A stretch of 64,000 nucleotides of DNA from Geosiphon pyriformis (lineage: Eukaryota > Glomeromycota > Glomeromycetes > Archaeosporales > Geosiphonaceae). The position numbers and the translations under genes were made by a program. The notes under the pieces were generated by a model. It made no database searches, was not told where the DNA came from, and was given only the letters and a program-made list of their open reading frames with translations. Shown piece by piece: positions 9,290 through 20,321 of this stretch. Position 1 is the first letter of the stretch; each line of letters begins with the position of its first letter. The stretch spans positions 180,786 through 244,785 of the forward strand of contig JAAOMT010000664.1 of NCBI GenBank assembly GCA_016748015.1, in the 5' to 3' direction.

Positions 9290-10993
9290 GCAGTTGACTT
9301 GGATATGGCCTTGTTTACCACAGTTGTAACAGACACACATCTCAGGCTGTCATGGCTGATTTGATAATGGTAGTGGATGTGACTGATTTTGGAAACGAGT
9401 TGCATTTCCTAATTATTGTGTTGTTGTGATGGCTGATAAATTGCGCAATTGTTAGCTAAGTATCCCTCTAATTTTTAATTGATTGAATCACTGAATTGCT
9501 TCAATTTGGAATCCAATTCAGATGATCCATTCATCACTAGATTAACAGCTTAAGTGTGATTAGCTTCGAGTTCAGTGGCTTCAAAGTCTCTGACAGCTTG
9601 GAGGTCTGCTGGATATAATGGACATATGTATTGGAAGATGCTATTGCATAATCCTCTAATAAATTGATTCAAAATTTGTGGTGTTGTAAAATAGTCAGCT
9701 TGAATTGTCTGAATCTGGTGCAGGTTTCTGTGGAAGCATCTTAGGTATGTGGTGATGGCTTCAGCTTCTCTTTGTTTGATAGTAGTAAAGATATTGGCTA
9801 ATCAGTTAATGCTATTGTTGTTGCTAAAGTACCTTAAAAACTCTGTTTTGAATGCATTAAAAGTGACAGACTTGTTGATCAAGCTTTAATACCATGAGTT
9901 AGCGGTATCTTGGAGAAAGTATGAGATGGCTTGCATGGCTCTGTCATTATTCCATCCATTGACTGTGATGGCTTTTTTCACATTGTTTAGCCACACTTGG
10001 GCATTATCCTCCTCACCAGTAAATTTTTCAAGTTTCACAATTGGTGCGTATGCCATTGGGTCTAAGTTGGGTTGTTGTGATGATTGAAGTGGTTGTTGTA
10101 ATAGTTGCTGCAGTGATATGTGTTGCTATTGAATTAGTTCAACTGGTGGCTGATCAATGATGATTACTGGAGGTAAGTTTTTCTAATTAATTAATCTGGG
10201 GTTTGAATTGTCCTGATTTGGCAGTGCTTAAATATTCAGAGTTTTAATTTTTGGACTTTCCAAGTTTAGATTTTGCTGAGTTTAAAGGTTCAGAGTTTCA
10301 ACTTCTGGGTTTTTGGGGATTGGGTTCTGGTAAGTAAATTCTTAATCTTCAGATTTCTCTCTCTCTTCTTTCTGTTTTCCTTCTAATTCCATTATTTCCC
10401 AAGAACTCGTGGTTCTGAGGTGATAAGGATTGAAGTCTTGATGGCATTGGTGATCATGATTTAAATCCTTCAAAATATGCACCATATGGTCCTAAAAGAT
10501 CTTCCTTCTTTTGTTTACTCTGAAATTGGAATTGTCTAAATGTTGATGTTATGGTTAATGTGGACGTGCCTGTTGATGTGATGTTGATGGCACTTCCTGG
10601 TGTATAGTGATATGATGGATTTGTTAGTGATTCTATTTTTGTTTTCTTCCAAGTTGGTAGTTGTATTCCTTTAGGCGTTACTGCTGGTGTTTGTAATCTT
10701 TCTTTGCCTTTGTCTGCATAGGTAATAGGGTTGATTTCCTTGATAATTGGTATGAAACTGTGGTTTCTTGGTAAGCTGGTGTGTTGAAATAATTCTGTAT
10801 AAAAGTTTTTTCTTGCTGATTTAATGTTAACTGTTCCTCCTAAGCAGTTTGTAATTTTATTATTGACGTAGAAGTTGAAGCCTGATTCCACTGGAAAATG
10901 GTTATTGTTTAATCCTAATTGTTGGCTGTACTGTTGAAACAAGAATTTGGTGAATTCTAAATGGTTTGCTCCTATGTTTTCTGGTTCTGCCAC
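9290..10993 (-). pseudogene. T4 gag with AUG-less N-terminal extension
   Basis: The 5' segment 10454-10993 is open for 179 codons with no internal Met; its first possible start is GTG (VAEPEN...). A conserved ATG at 10056 opens the capsid part (MAYAPIVKLEKFTGEE...), where W, SYFL and F..FLRYF residues match retrotransposon gag. The knuckle CYNCGKQGHIQVNC is at 9290-9331. Stops and at least one frameshift lie between segments. The N-terminal extension is also in T7 and T9. Confidence 0.7.
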
Positions 10994-11037
10994 TTTTGGA
11001 TGATTGCTGTTGGTACTGGTTCTTTGTAAGATTATAT

Positions 11038-11053
11038 CTCACAGAGAGCACCA
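11038..11053 (-). other. Primer binding site of T4
   Basis: Minus strand TGGTGCTCTCTGTGAG starts 2 nt after the LTR end at 11056. It is the same motif as in family A. Confidence 0.62.
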
Positions 11054-11055
11054 AA

Positions 11056-11651
11056 TGTTACAGGTGATTATTTGGGGTCTCAAAACAAATAACAAATCTG
11101 TAACTTGGTGCTCAATTGATATAATAATGTCGATTACTGAAGATGGTTTGTATCTGAAGGTTTTGGTTGAGTTCTTTGTATAATAGACAGAGATTCAATA
11201 GTTGTTTTTAGTAGCCTCCCAGAATCGCAATTCTGTCAATTCTTTTCTCAGCTTGGTGGCTGGCAATCCTCTGGTAAGTAATCCATAATTCTTTTATGTG
11301 TTCTACTCACTTGCAGGGGTCTTTTACCAGACAATCCTTGACATTAATAATTCAGTGCTTAATCCTTAATCAATTTAATAAACAACAAAAAAATAACAAT
11401 AAAAAATAACAGAAAACAAAAAAAATAAAGAAAATAAGCCAAGATGATTTTGCAAAATAGTATCTTGTCAATAGCCATGATTAAGAGCTATTGTTCCAGT
11501 GTGGTTAAGTATGAATTACTATCAACATGAAATGTTGATAGTGGAAAGTAGATTGAGATAGTAAATAATTATTTATTAATATTTGTAATGTGAAAGGTTG
11601 CTTAAATCAGATCTAAACTGAAAGGTCTGTCTTTTCTACTTTTAATGCTAC
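11056..11651 (-). mobile_element. Family B LTR of T4, 5' part missing
   Basis: It starts on the plus strand with TGTTACAGG and aligns with the T7 LTR (33657-34521) to TTTAATGCTAC, where T5 begins. About 0.6 of 0.87 kb remains; the U3 palindrome region of T7 is absent. No coding potential. Confidence 0.78.
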
Positions 11652-11955
11652 TGTTACGGGTTGGAGTAACAAGCTAACGGATAGCAAGAGAGAACAGGAT
11701 TGTAGAGTGATGGAAATAATCAAAGGGAATTCAACTTCAATGAGTGAATTGAATGAGTATGGATTCAATGTGCGAGATCAGTCTCATAAAATATCTCAGT
11801 TGCTATTCTTTTTAAAAGGTAACAAGGGAATCTGAAGGTAGAGGGATAGTCTGTACTGTCAACAATTGATCACCACTGGTATAATTCTATGCCTCATGTT
11901 GGCGCTCTTAGAATTCAATATCAGATATCAACTTGTGCTCTTCAGTCACATTTAT
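11652..11955 (-). mobile_element. Family A LTR fragment (T5)
   Basis: Begins TGTTACGGG on the plus strand and matches the T2/T3-type LTR for about 300 bp, then breaks inside the L1 RT gene. The junction (11951-11964) has short shared sequence (GAATAA on the minus strand) and no A-tail, so it looks like a deletion or recombination joint. Confidence 0.75.
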
Positions 11956-14143
11956 TCACATAATAAGGGGTCATAGAAAATCCTCCACATGATGGGTAAT
12001 CTTGTTTCCCCTTGATCTAATCTATCTTGTACTTGATATTTGTCACTTAACCCAAATTCAGTTATGATCCTATTACTTCTATTGTTGTGCATTAAGCCAA
12101 ATAGCTCAATAAACCTATTGTTCATTTTGATCCTCCTTAAAGCAGCTTCCATGGGTTTCCATCCTACTGAGTCGTATGCTTTTTTCATGTCCTGAAATGT
12201 AAACCAAGCCTCATTATCAAATTCTCTTGCATGCTCAGCAACAGCATTGATCACATGAATTGGCACTGCTGGAGATGTATTCTTCAAAACTGAGGTGTTA
12301 AGATTTTTTTAGTGCTTTCAATTAGTGTGATCAGCCTGGTAATGTCAATATTGCTACCCCATTCTTTTGGCTTTGGAATCAGTATGACCTGTGCTATTCT
12401 CCACTCCTCAGGCATGTTTGCTGCTTCTATGCAAACATTAAGCAATGTTCTCAGTTTAGACTTGGTGTTAGGACCAGACTTCCTCCAAAGTTCAGCTTGT
12501 ATGCCTGATGGTCCAGAGGTTTTGTTGTGGGGTGTGTGGCTTAATGTGTGGTCAAATTCCTCAATTGTTATTTCAGCCATCACACCATCAAAGGCATTAT
12601 CTGGGATGCTCTCAATTGGCCTAAACCTGTGTTCCCAACTTTTCCATAGTTCAGGTTCAAGAAATCTCGTTCTAGTCCACCCTTGAGCTTTTTTGTTTAC
12701 TAGCTTTTTGATTTCATCAGGATTATCATGAAATTCACCTTTTTCTATAACATGGTCCAGTACTATCCTTTGTCAGAATGCTTTTGATCATTGCTCCTTT
12801 GTTTAGCTTAAAGTTCTGTTGTCTTTTGATGATATTGTTCACTATCTGCCTTTGTTGTTGTAACCTGATCCTAGCATGCAGTGTAGATTTGTATTCTTTC
12901 TTGATGCTTAGTAATTCAATAATAAGCTTATCTTTTGGGAGAGTCATCAGATATGCAATAACTGTCTCAGGTTTCAATTGTTTCCATTTGGCCAAGAGCT
13001 GCATAACATTGTTATCATGCATATCTGTATTGTTTATTCTTATATGTTTGATTATATTAGTGACAATCTTAACAAGCTTATGATCCATGCATTCTTTCTT
13101 TGTGTGTGCAGATTGGGCTCCCACTTTCCTTTTTGGTAAGCACTCAGCAGCTTGTAATACAGTCTCCTTGATTGTAAGCCACATCAGGTTTAGATTATCA
13201 TTGCTATTATCTATCAATTTTCTTTGTGCTTCATCTGTTAGTCAATCAGTTTCTCTAGCATAGATCTCCCATTGGACTCCAGATGCCTTTTTAACATCAA
13301 TTATAGTTGTGCTACACTTTTTCTCCCAGATTTAGATTTTTTAGTGCCTGCCAAGATTCTATCAGATCAGATGATTGTCACCACTACTTTGTGATCAGTG
13401 CTAAATGATTTATTAACATTAATCACCCCAATATTTGTGACCAATGAGGCTGTAACAACATCAGTAAACACATAATCTAATCTCCTTTGTACTCCATTTG
13501 CTGTCCATGTGTTATCCGGATTGTTTACTGCATACATTCCATGTATATCCACTAGATTCATTTGTTGCAGTAATGTTGCAGTGGGACATTTTTTTCCTTT
13601 GTTCGTGGCAATTGTTTCTTCAAGTGATTTAACTGCCAGATCTTCATTCAAATTGCCTGCCACTATGACAATTTCTTTGTTTTGCACAATGTCTGCTAAA
13701 AGCTTTCTAATCTCTTTTGCAACTGCCTTTTCAGTAGGTGCTTTTGATGCAGGCATGTACAACCCAACCATGTGTACACTGATTTTACCCCTAAATCTCA
13801 GTACTAGATGCAATAATCTCCCATGATAACCCCTGATTACCTCCACATGGTGAGTCCAACATTTTCTAACCAGTATGCCCACCCCAGATCCCATTTGTTT
13901 CTCAGTGCTTGATTCTCAAAAGGCATGGTATTCCTCAGTACCAAAAAACACACCTTTTTCTTTGATTGGGGTCAGTTTAGTTTCTGTAATGATCACAAAA
14001 TCAAACTGTTCTTCCTTAATCCACTGTAGTACCTCTTCAGCTTTGCCAGGATTGTTAAGTCGTCTAACATTGATAGTCCCTATTTTCCAAGTATTATTAT
14101 TGGCAATGTTCTGTTCTAATTTGAAGTTGGATGTACTATACAT
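11952..14143 (-). pseudogene. L1 ORF2 (endonuclease + partial reverse transcriptase)
   Basis: Start ATG (14143) overlaps the ORF1 stop in ATGTATAG. Endonuclease motifs: WKIGTINVRRL, IITETK, GLYMP, AGNLNED, RRLDYVF, STDHKVV. The GDxN position reads GNLN, so an expected catalytic Asp is Asn. RT region: NKTSGPSGIQAELW, VILIPKP, then FTFQDMKKAYDSVGW with motif A. The gene is broken by several stops and truncated at 11952 before the catalytic FxDD box. It would nick DNA and prime cDNA on target; inactive here. Confidence 0.78.
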
Positions 14144-16096
14144 CATCTGTCTCCATAGATTTAGATTCTCCAGCCATAGCACCATTCCAGTTACCCTGTT
14201 TCTCCACCTGTTTCAGCAGTATCATAATAGGTTCCAGGGTCTTTTTGATTTCATTGATTTCTTTCTCTGGATTGTATGCCTCTTTCTTCTCCTCTGAGTT
14301 ATGTCTGGGGGACATATCCTGTTTTGCTTCTTTATTACTCCCTTCTTTCTTTTCCTCTGTTATGTGACTTGGTGAATTAATTACCACTTTGTCTCCCTTT
14401 TTCTTTTCTACTGTTACCCCAAGTTTGGAAGCCACAGCATTCAGCAGTTTAGCCATCTCATCCACCTGCTGTCTCAGTTCATCAATTTCGGACTTCCATG
14501 GCTGTTTTGCTCCTTTTTTTTGTTGCCCCTCTTTGTTGTTTGTTTGTAAGCCTGCTTTTTGGAACCCACTTGGGTTTGCATTGTTCCTATTATTAGATGG
14601 GTTTAGTGCCACCATTTCAGCATATGATCTTCCCCCAAATGCCTTGATGGGTTCTTCCAGTATGTTCTTTCTGACATACAATTTGGCCAATCATATGTTA
14701 TTGGTAACTTTCTTAGTATTCCTCTCCTTTTTCTTAAGTAAAGTAGGGCATTTTGAAACCAAGTGTTCTATCTGATAACAAAAATGGCATTCTTTAGCAT
14801 CAGTGGGTACCCAGTGAATCAGAGCATCCCCAATTACCAAGGGCTTACTGGTAGCATTGTAGCAACTGGCTTCACTATCAAACCCTATGTAAACACAGCC
14901 CATTCTGGTGTAGTTTCTGCTAGTCCTTAGAATAAAGCAAGATCGGGCTTTGATTTGGTCCAAAGTGGTGCTCAGATAGTAAGCAGTACAGTTTTGTGGT
15001 AGACCAACTAGCTTAGCTTCCCAGGTTTTCCTCTGCTCAATGATCTTTTGGGTGCCTATCATTGGGTATATTCTAACTGCATCTTTTCTGATCAGGGTTA
15101 ACCATTGGTCCACTGCTCTAGTTGCCTCTTCTTGGTTGTTGAATTCCACCACTGCCAACTGCTATTTTCCAGCCACTTTGATTTGGACTTTTTTCATCTC
15201 CCTGAATTCTCTCATGGCAGCTCCAACTTCTCTGTCAGAAATACCCAAGGGAATATCCCTAACTAGAACTTTCTTTTGACCAGCCATTTGATTGGCAATG
15301 CCATCAGTTGCCATTAAAAATGACTCAATATCTGCTTCTGCCAAGATCTTCTTAGCTTGATCTCTTTCAGCGATTTGGGAGAAATTTATCCTGATTTCTT
15401 GGTTTCTTACCAACACAGCCCCCAAAAGGTAACTGACATTCCCCAACAGGTTGTAAATCCACCCCACCTTCTTTCCCATGTTCTTCTCTGGTATGTCCAC
15501 TATCTGCACAAATAGAACATGTCTTTTGGTGTCATAAACAACAGTCCTCCACCCTTCTTCTAGATTTGCTTTTGTAGACATGGCATTTTTCTCAGACAAT
15601 CTGTTACTCTTTTGGCCCAGGCTTGGGCTTGGCATTCTGCTTGATAGACCCAATTCAGAGTCTTCCATATTTTCTGCAGTCTCTTCCATATCAGCACTAT
15701 CTTTGTTTGTTTCAAATGGATTGTCCATTTGTTCATCAAATTTCTCTGCAGATTTTCCTTTGTTAATCTTATCTAAAATCTCAGGATTGCATTTCCTTAG
15801 AGCTGCTTCAATCTGCACTGCTCTTTCAATCTCTTTACTAGGCAGTTTGGATGGTCTATCCAAATTTTTCAGGAACCTTGATGCCCCCTTTTCACCAATC
15901 CAAGCTTTCATTTGAAACTTATCACTGTTTCCTCCTTTGCTGAACATTGGTTACAAGACAAAATTGTTGGTCTGGTCTGTTGTCTTATCAGTAAGCTCCT
16001 CTTCAATGACTTGGTTAAATCTTTCTGTCAGGCCTTTTACACTTATTTTCCCCAAGTGTCTGTATTTTTTATTAGACTTTTCTTCCAGTCTGCCAT
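14136..16096 (-). pseudogene. L1 ORF1 (RNA-binding, RRM + CCHC)
   Basis: About 653 codons from MADWKKSL to METDDV. Internal stops divide it near 15950 (TAA), 15161 and 14690; I see no frameshift. Domains: acidic N-terminus; RRM-like fold (VLVRDIPLGIS, then AVVEFNN); a second RNA-binding-like segment (LIRKDAVRIYP); knuckle CHFCYQIEHLVSKC; a C-terminal coiled-coil-like region (DELRQQVDEMAKLL). ORF1 proteins of LINEs bind their own RNA. The RRM-to-knuckle block is homologous to the R1-R5 gene. Confidence 0.75.
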
Positions 16097-16123
16097 CTGT
16101 TAGTGGGAAGAAGTCAGCTGCTC

Positions 16124-18515
16124 TTTTTTTTTTTTTTTGTTAATGTGTAGCCACACCGGTCATTTATTAGTTAGTCCACAGTAATGTGGTGGTTTCATAA
16201 AGCCAGCTCACCCAATAATACATATTACAAGATGCGGCTAACCACAAGCGGAAAGCCCTAACTACACACTAGTACTACCTTTGCTACCTAATGTATTAAA
16301 TATATCTAATTCATACATCTTACCCACTTAGCCATCTGATCTGGATTGGACTTGATATTAGAGGATTGAACCTCCCATAACTCCATCATCGCATCAAATG
16401 TATCATTATAGACCGAAAAATCTTTAGCATCACCATTATTATCATCATCATCATCATCCATGTCTTCATCATCAGATAAGTTATAGTGTACCTTCCCACT
16501 CCTCAACTTGAGGGCCCCCACTTTCTTTTGTAGCACAGAAGCCACAGCACGAACAGCCTTAATTTGGTTTCCCAATCCAATCACACTTTCCTTCATTGCC
16601 TCTGCTATAACTGGTGGAGTAGACAATAATGTAGTAACCAATGCAACCAAAGAACCCACAGGCTCAACTATAGATTTGATCAACAAGGACAGTTCACTAA
16701 GTTGGGTTTCCAGAGAAGCCAATCTAGCATTAACAGCAACATCTGAACCAAAGGAAGCAACCAGCAACAGCAGCACCACAACTTTGGGGGAGGTACTGAA
16801 AGCCATACCCATATCAGCAGCAGCAGCAACAGGAGGAACCACAGAGGTGGCAGCTTTGGCATAGGATTTAGCTCCAACAAGAGATGACTTGAAAATGATG
16901 GGACCACCAGCAGAATTAGAAGAGAGTTTGGGAGGGAGAGGTGGCAACACCTTGCAGTCCACAGCCAAATGATCCAAACTTTGACATCTATAGCAGTGAC
17001 AACATCCAGGAGTTTTCCACCAGATATGGCAGCCATGTAAGGTACTGGTTTTTGAAACAGCAGCATTTAAAGATTCTAAGGAATCAAAAGTCACCACAGC
17101 AAAGCATTGACATTGATAGGAATCAGGGGAGTGGGGAATGAAACACATATGGCCACCAACTTGGGAGACCAGATCACTTATCTCAAATGCAGTGCAGCCA
17201 AATGGAAAATTAACCAGCTTAGCTTTGAAAGCATCTCTTGAGGAGATAACCTCCTTTTGGTTGGCAATGGAAAGAATCCTAACACTATCTTTTCTGACCA
17301 ACACAAACCAGTTAGAGAGAGCAGCAGCAGCAGAAGAAATGTCCTTAAAGTCAAGCACAGCATATTGCCATAAGCCAGTAGGCTTCAACTTAACAGAAGT
17401 AACAACACCAAAAATGCCAAGAGCAGATTTGATGTCATCAGAAGAGACACCCAAGGGTACATTGTGCAGTGCAACCAACAAAGAAGGGGAAGAAACAGAG
17501 GCCACTCCCAAAGACCTTGCAATCTTAAGAGTGGTCAAAAAAACTTCATCACCAATGGCCACTTTGGTAGCACCATTTAAACACTCCTGAGATGCAAATT
17601 CCACACAGAACAACTTGACAGCATCTCATAAAACAGATTTAAGCCCAATACAACCAGGCATTAACTGAAACAAAAAACTGAGCAAAGCCATCTTAATCTT
17701 AAATGTAGTACCAGGTACAAGATTGGAGGCCACCCAACCAGAAAACCTTTGATGTCCATTCACATTTTCCCAGGCACCAGCATCAGATGCACCAGAAACT
17801 GGGAGGGGCACAGATGATTCCATTTCCATCTGATCAGCCCAATCTTTGAGATCATCTAGATTGATAGACTGTTTTGCTACTGGGATTGGTGATGATCTGC
17901 TGGAGAGTACCACATCAGGCAACACAGCCAGTGGTTGATCTTGGCCCAACTTGGGAGATGTGCCGCTGCTGTTGCCATCCATATCAGGAATAGGGCTGGC
18001 TGCTGCTGTGGAGATCTTACTGAAGATCTCATCTGAAACCACAAAGGGGTTCAGTGTGACCATAGCAGTTGCAACTGTCTGCTGCTGTTTTTTGGAATTT
18101 TTGGCTTTCATGGCCATTTGTGAAGCAGTAGTAGTAGAAGTAATAGTGGGAGTGGTGAGAGCAGGAAAGACCAACTTGTTGACTGGCCTGTTATTAAAAA
18201 TCTTTGGGCTTTTTGAAGTAGTGGAGACAACACTAGGACTAACCCGAGTGTGTCTTTTTGAAGGAACTTTGACTGGGAAAGAACTACCAGCCAAAGGTGA
18301 AGAAAATGAACCAGAAGCTGCTAAAGACAGCTTATTACTATTATTTTTTAAAGGAAATGTTGCCAGAATGTTTTGTTTAGCTGCTTCAATAACAGAGAGA
18401 CCCTCTTGTGTTGAAACTTTATTAGTTACTATAGGAAAAGTAATGTTTACAACTTTTTTACTCTTAGCTCTATTCGTGGTCATGAAATTTAGGAGAGAAA
18501 GAGTTTTAATATCTT
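16124..18515 (-). mobile_element. ORF1-only retroposon R1
   Basis: A 15-nt T-run (16124-16138) marks the A-tail on the minus strand, preceded by the 3' end motif GGCTACACATTAAC shared with R2 and R5 (R4 differs by two bases). About 2.4 kb, the same span and gene content as R4. The 5' edge is approximate, near the ATG at 18483 plus about 30 nt. The 3' UTR (about 16139-16300) is non-coding. No RT or endonuclease sequence. Confidence 0.78.
16306..18483 (-). pseudogene. R1 ORF1-like protein (RRM, CCHC, coiled coil)
   Basis: One frame of about 726 codons with a single internal TGA at 17626-17628. Order: basic/Ser-Thr-rich N-terminus (MTTNRAKSKK); RRM-like block (VALHNVPLGVS, then AVLDFKD); LVRKDSVRIL block; knuckle CHCYRCQSLDHLAVDC; helical region (LASLETQLSELSLLIKS); acidic Asp run. 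A short deletion near 16330 changes the C-terminus relative to R2 and R4. Composition is Ala/Val/Ser-rich and more GC-rich than the LTR elements. Likely RNA binding, by homology to L1 ORF1. Confidence 0.75.
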
Positions 18516-18532
18516 ATCCCACTAACCCTCAT

Positions 18533-19270
18533 CTTAATATCCAAATGGCATATGGAATTAGAAAGAAGAATCCAAGGTCCTGGTAAAGTTGTGACCAAAT
18601 ATGCCAAAGCAATCAGAAAACTCATCAAGTGTGTAGACTCTGGTAGAAACTGGACTGAAGAGCAAAAGATCCACTCCTTCACAAAAGGATTAAGAACTGA
18701 TTTATTGTATGCTCTTTGGCCTCTCTTGGCTTTAAAAGATAATTTCACCATGAATATGGCCATTGGACTCGCCCAAAGAATTGAAAACAATCAAAGAATG
18801 CATTTGGGATCCACACTTCCAGTTTTTGCTCCTGCTCCTGTTATGGCTCCTACTCCTCAAATGGCTGCTACTTCTTTTGCTGCCCAAACACAAGATCCAA
18901 ATGAACAATTAATAAATAGACTTACAGCAAATCTTGCTTGGCTATTAGAACCATTAGCCCAAGCAGTCAGAGATAACCAACAACCCCAAAGATCTAGATT
19001 TGAAAACTGTTTTAATCAGCCCCAGCAACCTCCTTACCAAAGACAGCAAAATCGTGGCCCTCTTGTGTGTTATAAATGTGGATTAACTGGACATTTCTCC
19101 AAAGATTGCAACAATCTTCCTTTGCCTCCTTCAGTTCCTAGAAACAATGACAACCAGAACAACAGAATCAATAACAACAATGCCCCCAATCAAAGACCCA
19201 ATCATGCCAATATCAATTTCTTTGGAGAGGATCCCCTAGTTGAAGCAAAGAAGACTTGGTACCATTCTTG
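18533..19270 (+). pseudogene. T6 gag C-terminal half
   Basis: Open frame (segment start at 18552) matching T2 gag from the capsid C-terminal region (MELERRIQGPG, KLIKCVDSGRNW) to the knuckle CYKCGLTGHFSKDC and the Asn-rich tail ending NINFFGEDPLVEA. It then enters integrase sequence in another frame and stops. The TTTAAAC frameshift site is lost with the deletion. Confidence 0.8.
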
Positions 19271-19623
19271 ACTCACTTGTAGAAGCATGAATAATTGCCT
19301 TTAAAAAGATAAAACAGTTTCAAGAAAAGCTTAAAAAGAAGAAAACTTATAAAACACTTTCTTTAAGTGTTGGTAACTTAGTTTTGGAATACCACTCAGA
19401 CAGAGACAATGTCTATGGTGATAAATTCTCTAGCTGGTGGAAAGATCCCTTTATAGTCAACAAAGTTTTGAACAATGGTTCTTATATTCTTCAAGATCAA
19501 TTCGGAACAATCTTTAATGATTATCCTGTTCATGGCATGCAATTCAAGAAATATCACAAACAACCTGATTGGTTATCAGTTGTGGTAATACTGACCCAAA
19601 TGATCAGCAAAAACCAAGTATAA
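19271..19623 (+). pseudogene. T6 integrase C-terminal (GPY/F-like) remnant
   Basis: The open part 19384-19623 reads WKDPFIVNKVLNNGSYILQD, then GMQFKKYHKQPDW, the small beta-barrel C-terminal domain of Ty3 integrases. The catalytic core is missing. Confidence 0.7.
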
Positions 19624-19664
19624 ATAAATGCACCATTCCCAAAACAGAGGTATCTTCAATTGAC

Positions 19665-20321
19665 ATGAACAATTATTTTCTGAATCAAAACATTCAAAAC
19701 GCTTTCTATACTCTTCATGAGTATTGGATTAAAAACTATCCAAATGCTACTCTGACCATTGGAAAACAAACTACAATAACAGACAACAGTAGAACACATA
19801 CTGTTATCAGACCAAAGAAAACAACTACCAGAAAAGAAAGAATTGGTAACAAAATGGATAAGTATCTGTTGGAAAGCATAACAGCAGCAATACTTGTACC
19901 TTCCACCACAATTGGAAAAACAATTAAAGAAATCTTGTCCATAGACAAAAACTTGTCATATGAAAGACAACTAGAGCTCTATGGTCACCTTGGTGAAATC
20001 ATAGAAGACATGAAGCTCATGAAGAAAACAACTTCTGAGATACAAGTGGAAATTTTGGGCATTATACAGTTGGATGTCCCAAGAGTTTTGACCATTGCCA
20101 GAAAAGCCAAAACTCTTATACAAAGGTTTGGTCTCTTGGATACAAAGCTCATTTCGCCTCAAGTACTATACACTTTATTCACAAAAGACTTTAACAAACT
20201 AGTTAGTTTTGAGTTAGATAAAATTCTTCAATTAGAATATCTCATAAATAGTTTGATTTTGCTGGAGCTCAATCTCTTTGGAGAGGATGATGTTATGGTT
20301 GAAACTCATAGTTTTTATTAA
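19665..20321 (+). CDS. ORF3 of family A (intact copy in T6)
   Basis: 218 aa from ATG (MNNYF) to TAA. An in-frame TTG extends it to 19569, but the ATG gives the same length as the T9 ORF3 (217 aa). Basic patch (KKTTTRKERIGNK) near residues 50-65; mostly helical-looking remainder (LYGHLGEIIEDMKLMKK); no signal peptide, membrane helix or Cys cluster, so not envelope-like. The last 10 codons lie in the LTR. It stays open although pol is deleted. Function unknown. Confidence 0.72.
   Translation: MNNYFLNQNIQNAFYTLHEYWIKNYPNATLTIGKQTTITDNSRTHTVIRPKKTTTRKERIGNKMDKYLLESITAAILVPSTTIGKTIKEILSIDKNLSYERQLELYGHLGEIIEDMKLMKKTTSEIQVEILGIIQLDVPRVLTIARKAKTLIQRFGLLDTKLISPQVLYTLFTKDFNKLVSFELDKILQLEYLINSLILLELNLFGEDDVMVETHSFY

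Larger units (their letters stand above)
7463..11651 (-). mobile_element. Ty3/gypsy element T4 (family B), truncated
   Basis: Reading on the minus strand: partial 5' LTR (11651-11056), PBS, gag, protease, Cys-rich module. T2 then cuts it at 7463, before the point where T7 has its dUTPase. The 5' LTR is cut at 11651 by LTR fragment T5. Layout and sequence match T7 closely. Confidence 0.85.
11952..16123 (-). mobile_element. LINE-type element L1 (ORF1 + ORF2), 3' end lost
   Basis: The minus strand has a short leader (about 27 nt before the ORF1 ATG at 16096), ORF1 with RRM and CCHC, then ORF2 with APE-type endonuclease and the first RT motifs. It ends inside RT motif A/B at T5 and has no A-tail. 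Its 5' end directly abuts the A-tail of R1 at 16124. Confidence 0.82.

Noticed and set aside
12312-12686. 124-aa plus-strand ORF
   Set aside because: Antisense shadow of the L1 RT region, whose minus-strand frame has clear RT motifs.
15580-15915. 111-aa plus-strand ORF
   Set aside because: Antisense of L1 ORF1; no domain and not kept elsewhere.
17951-18586. 211-aa plus-strand ORF, hydrophobic
   Set aside because: Antisense of the R1 ORF; the same shadow appears opposite R2 and R4 because the gene is Ala/Ser/Thr-rich.
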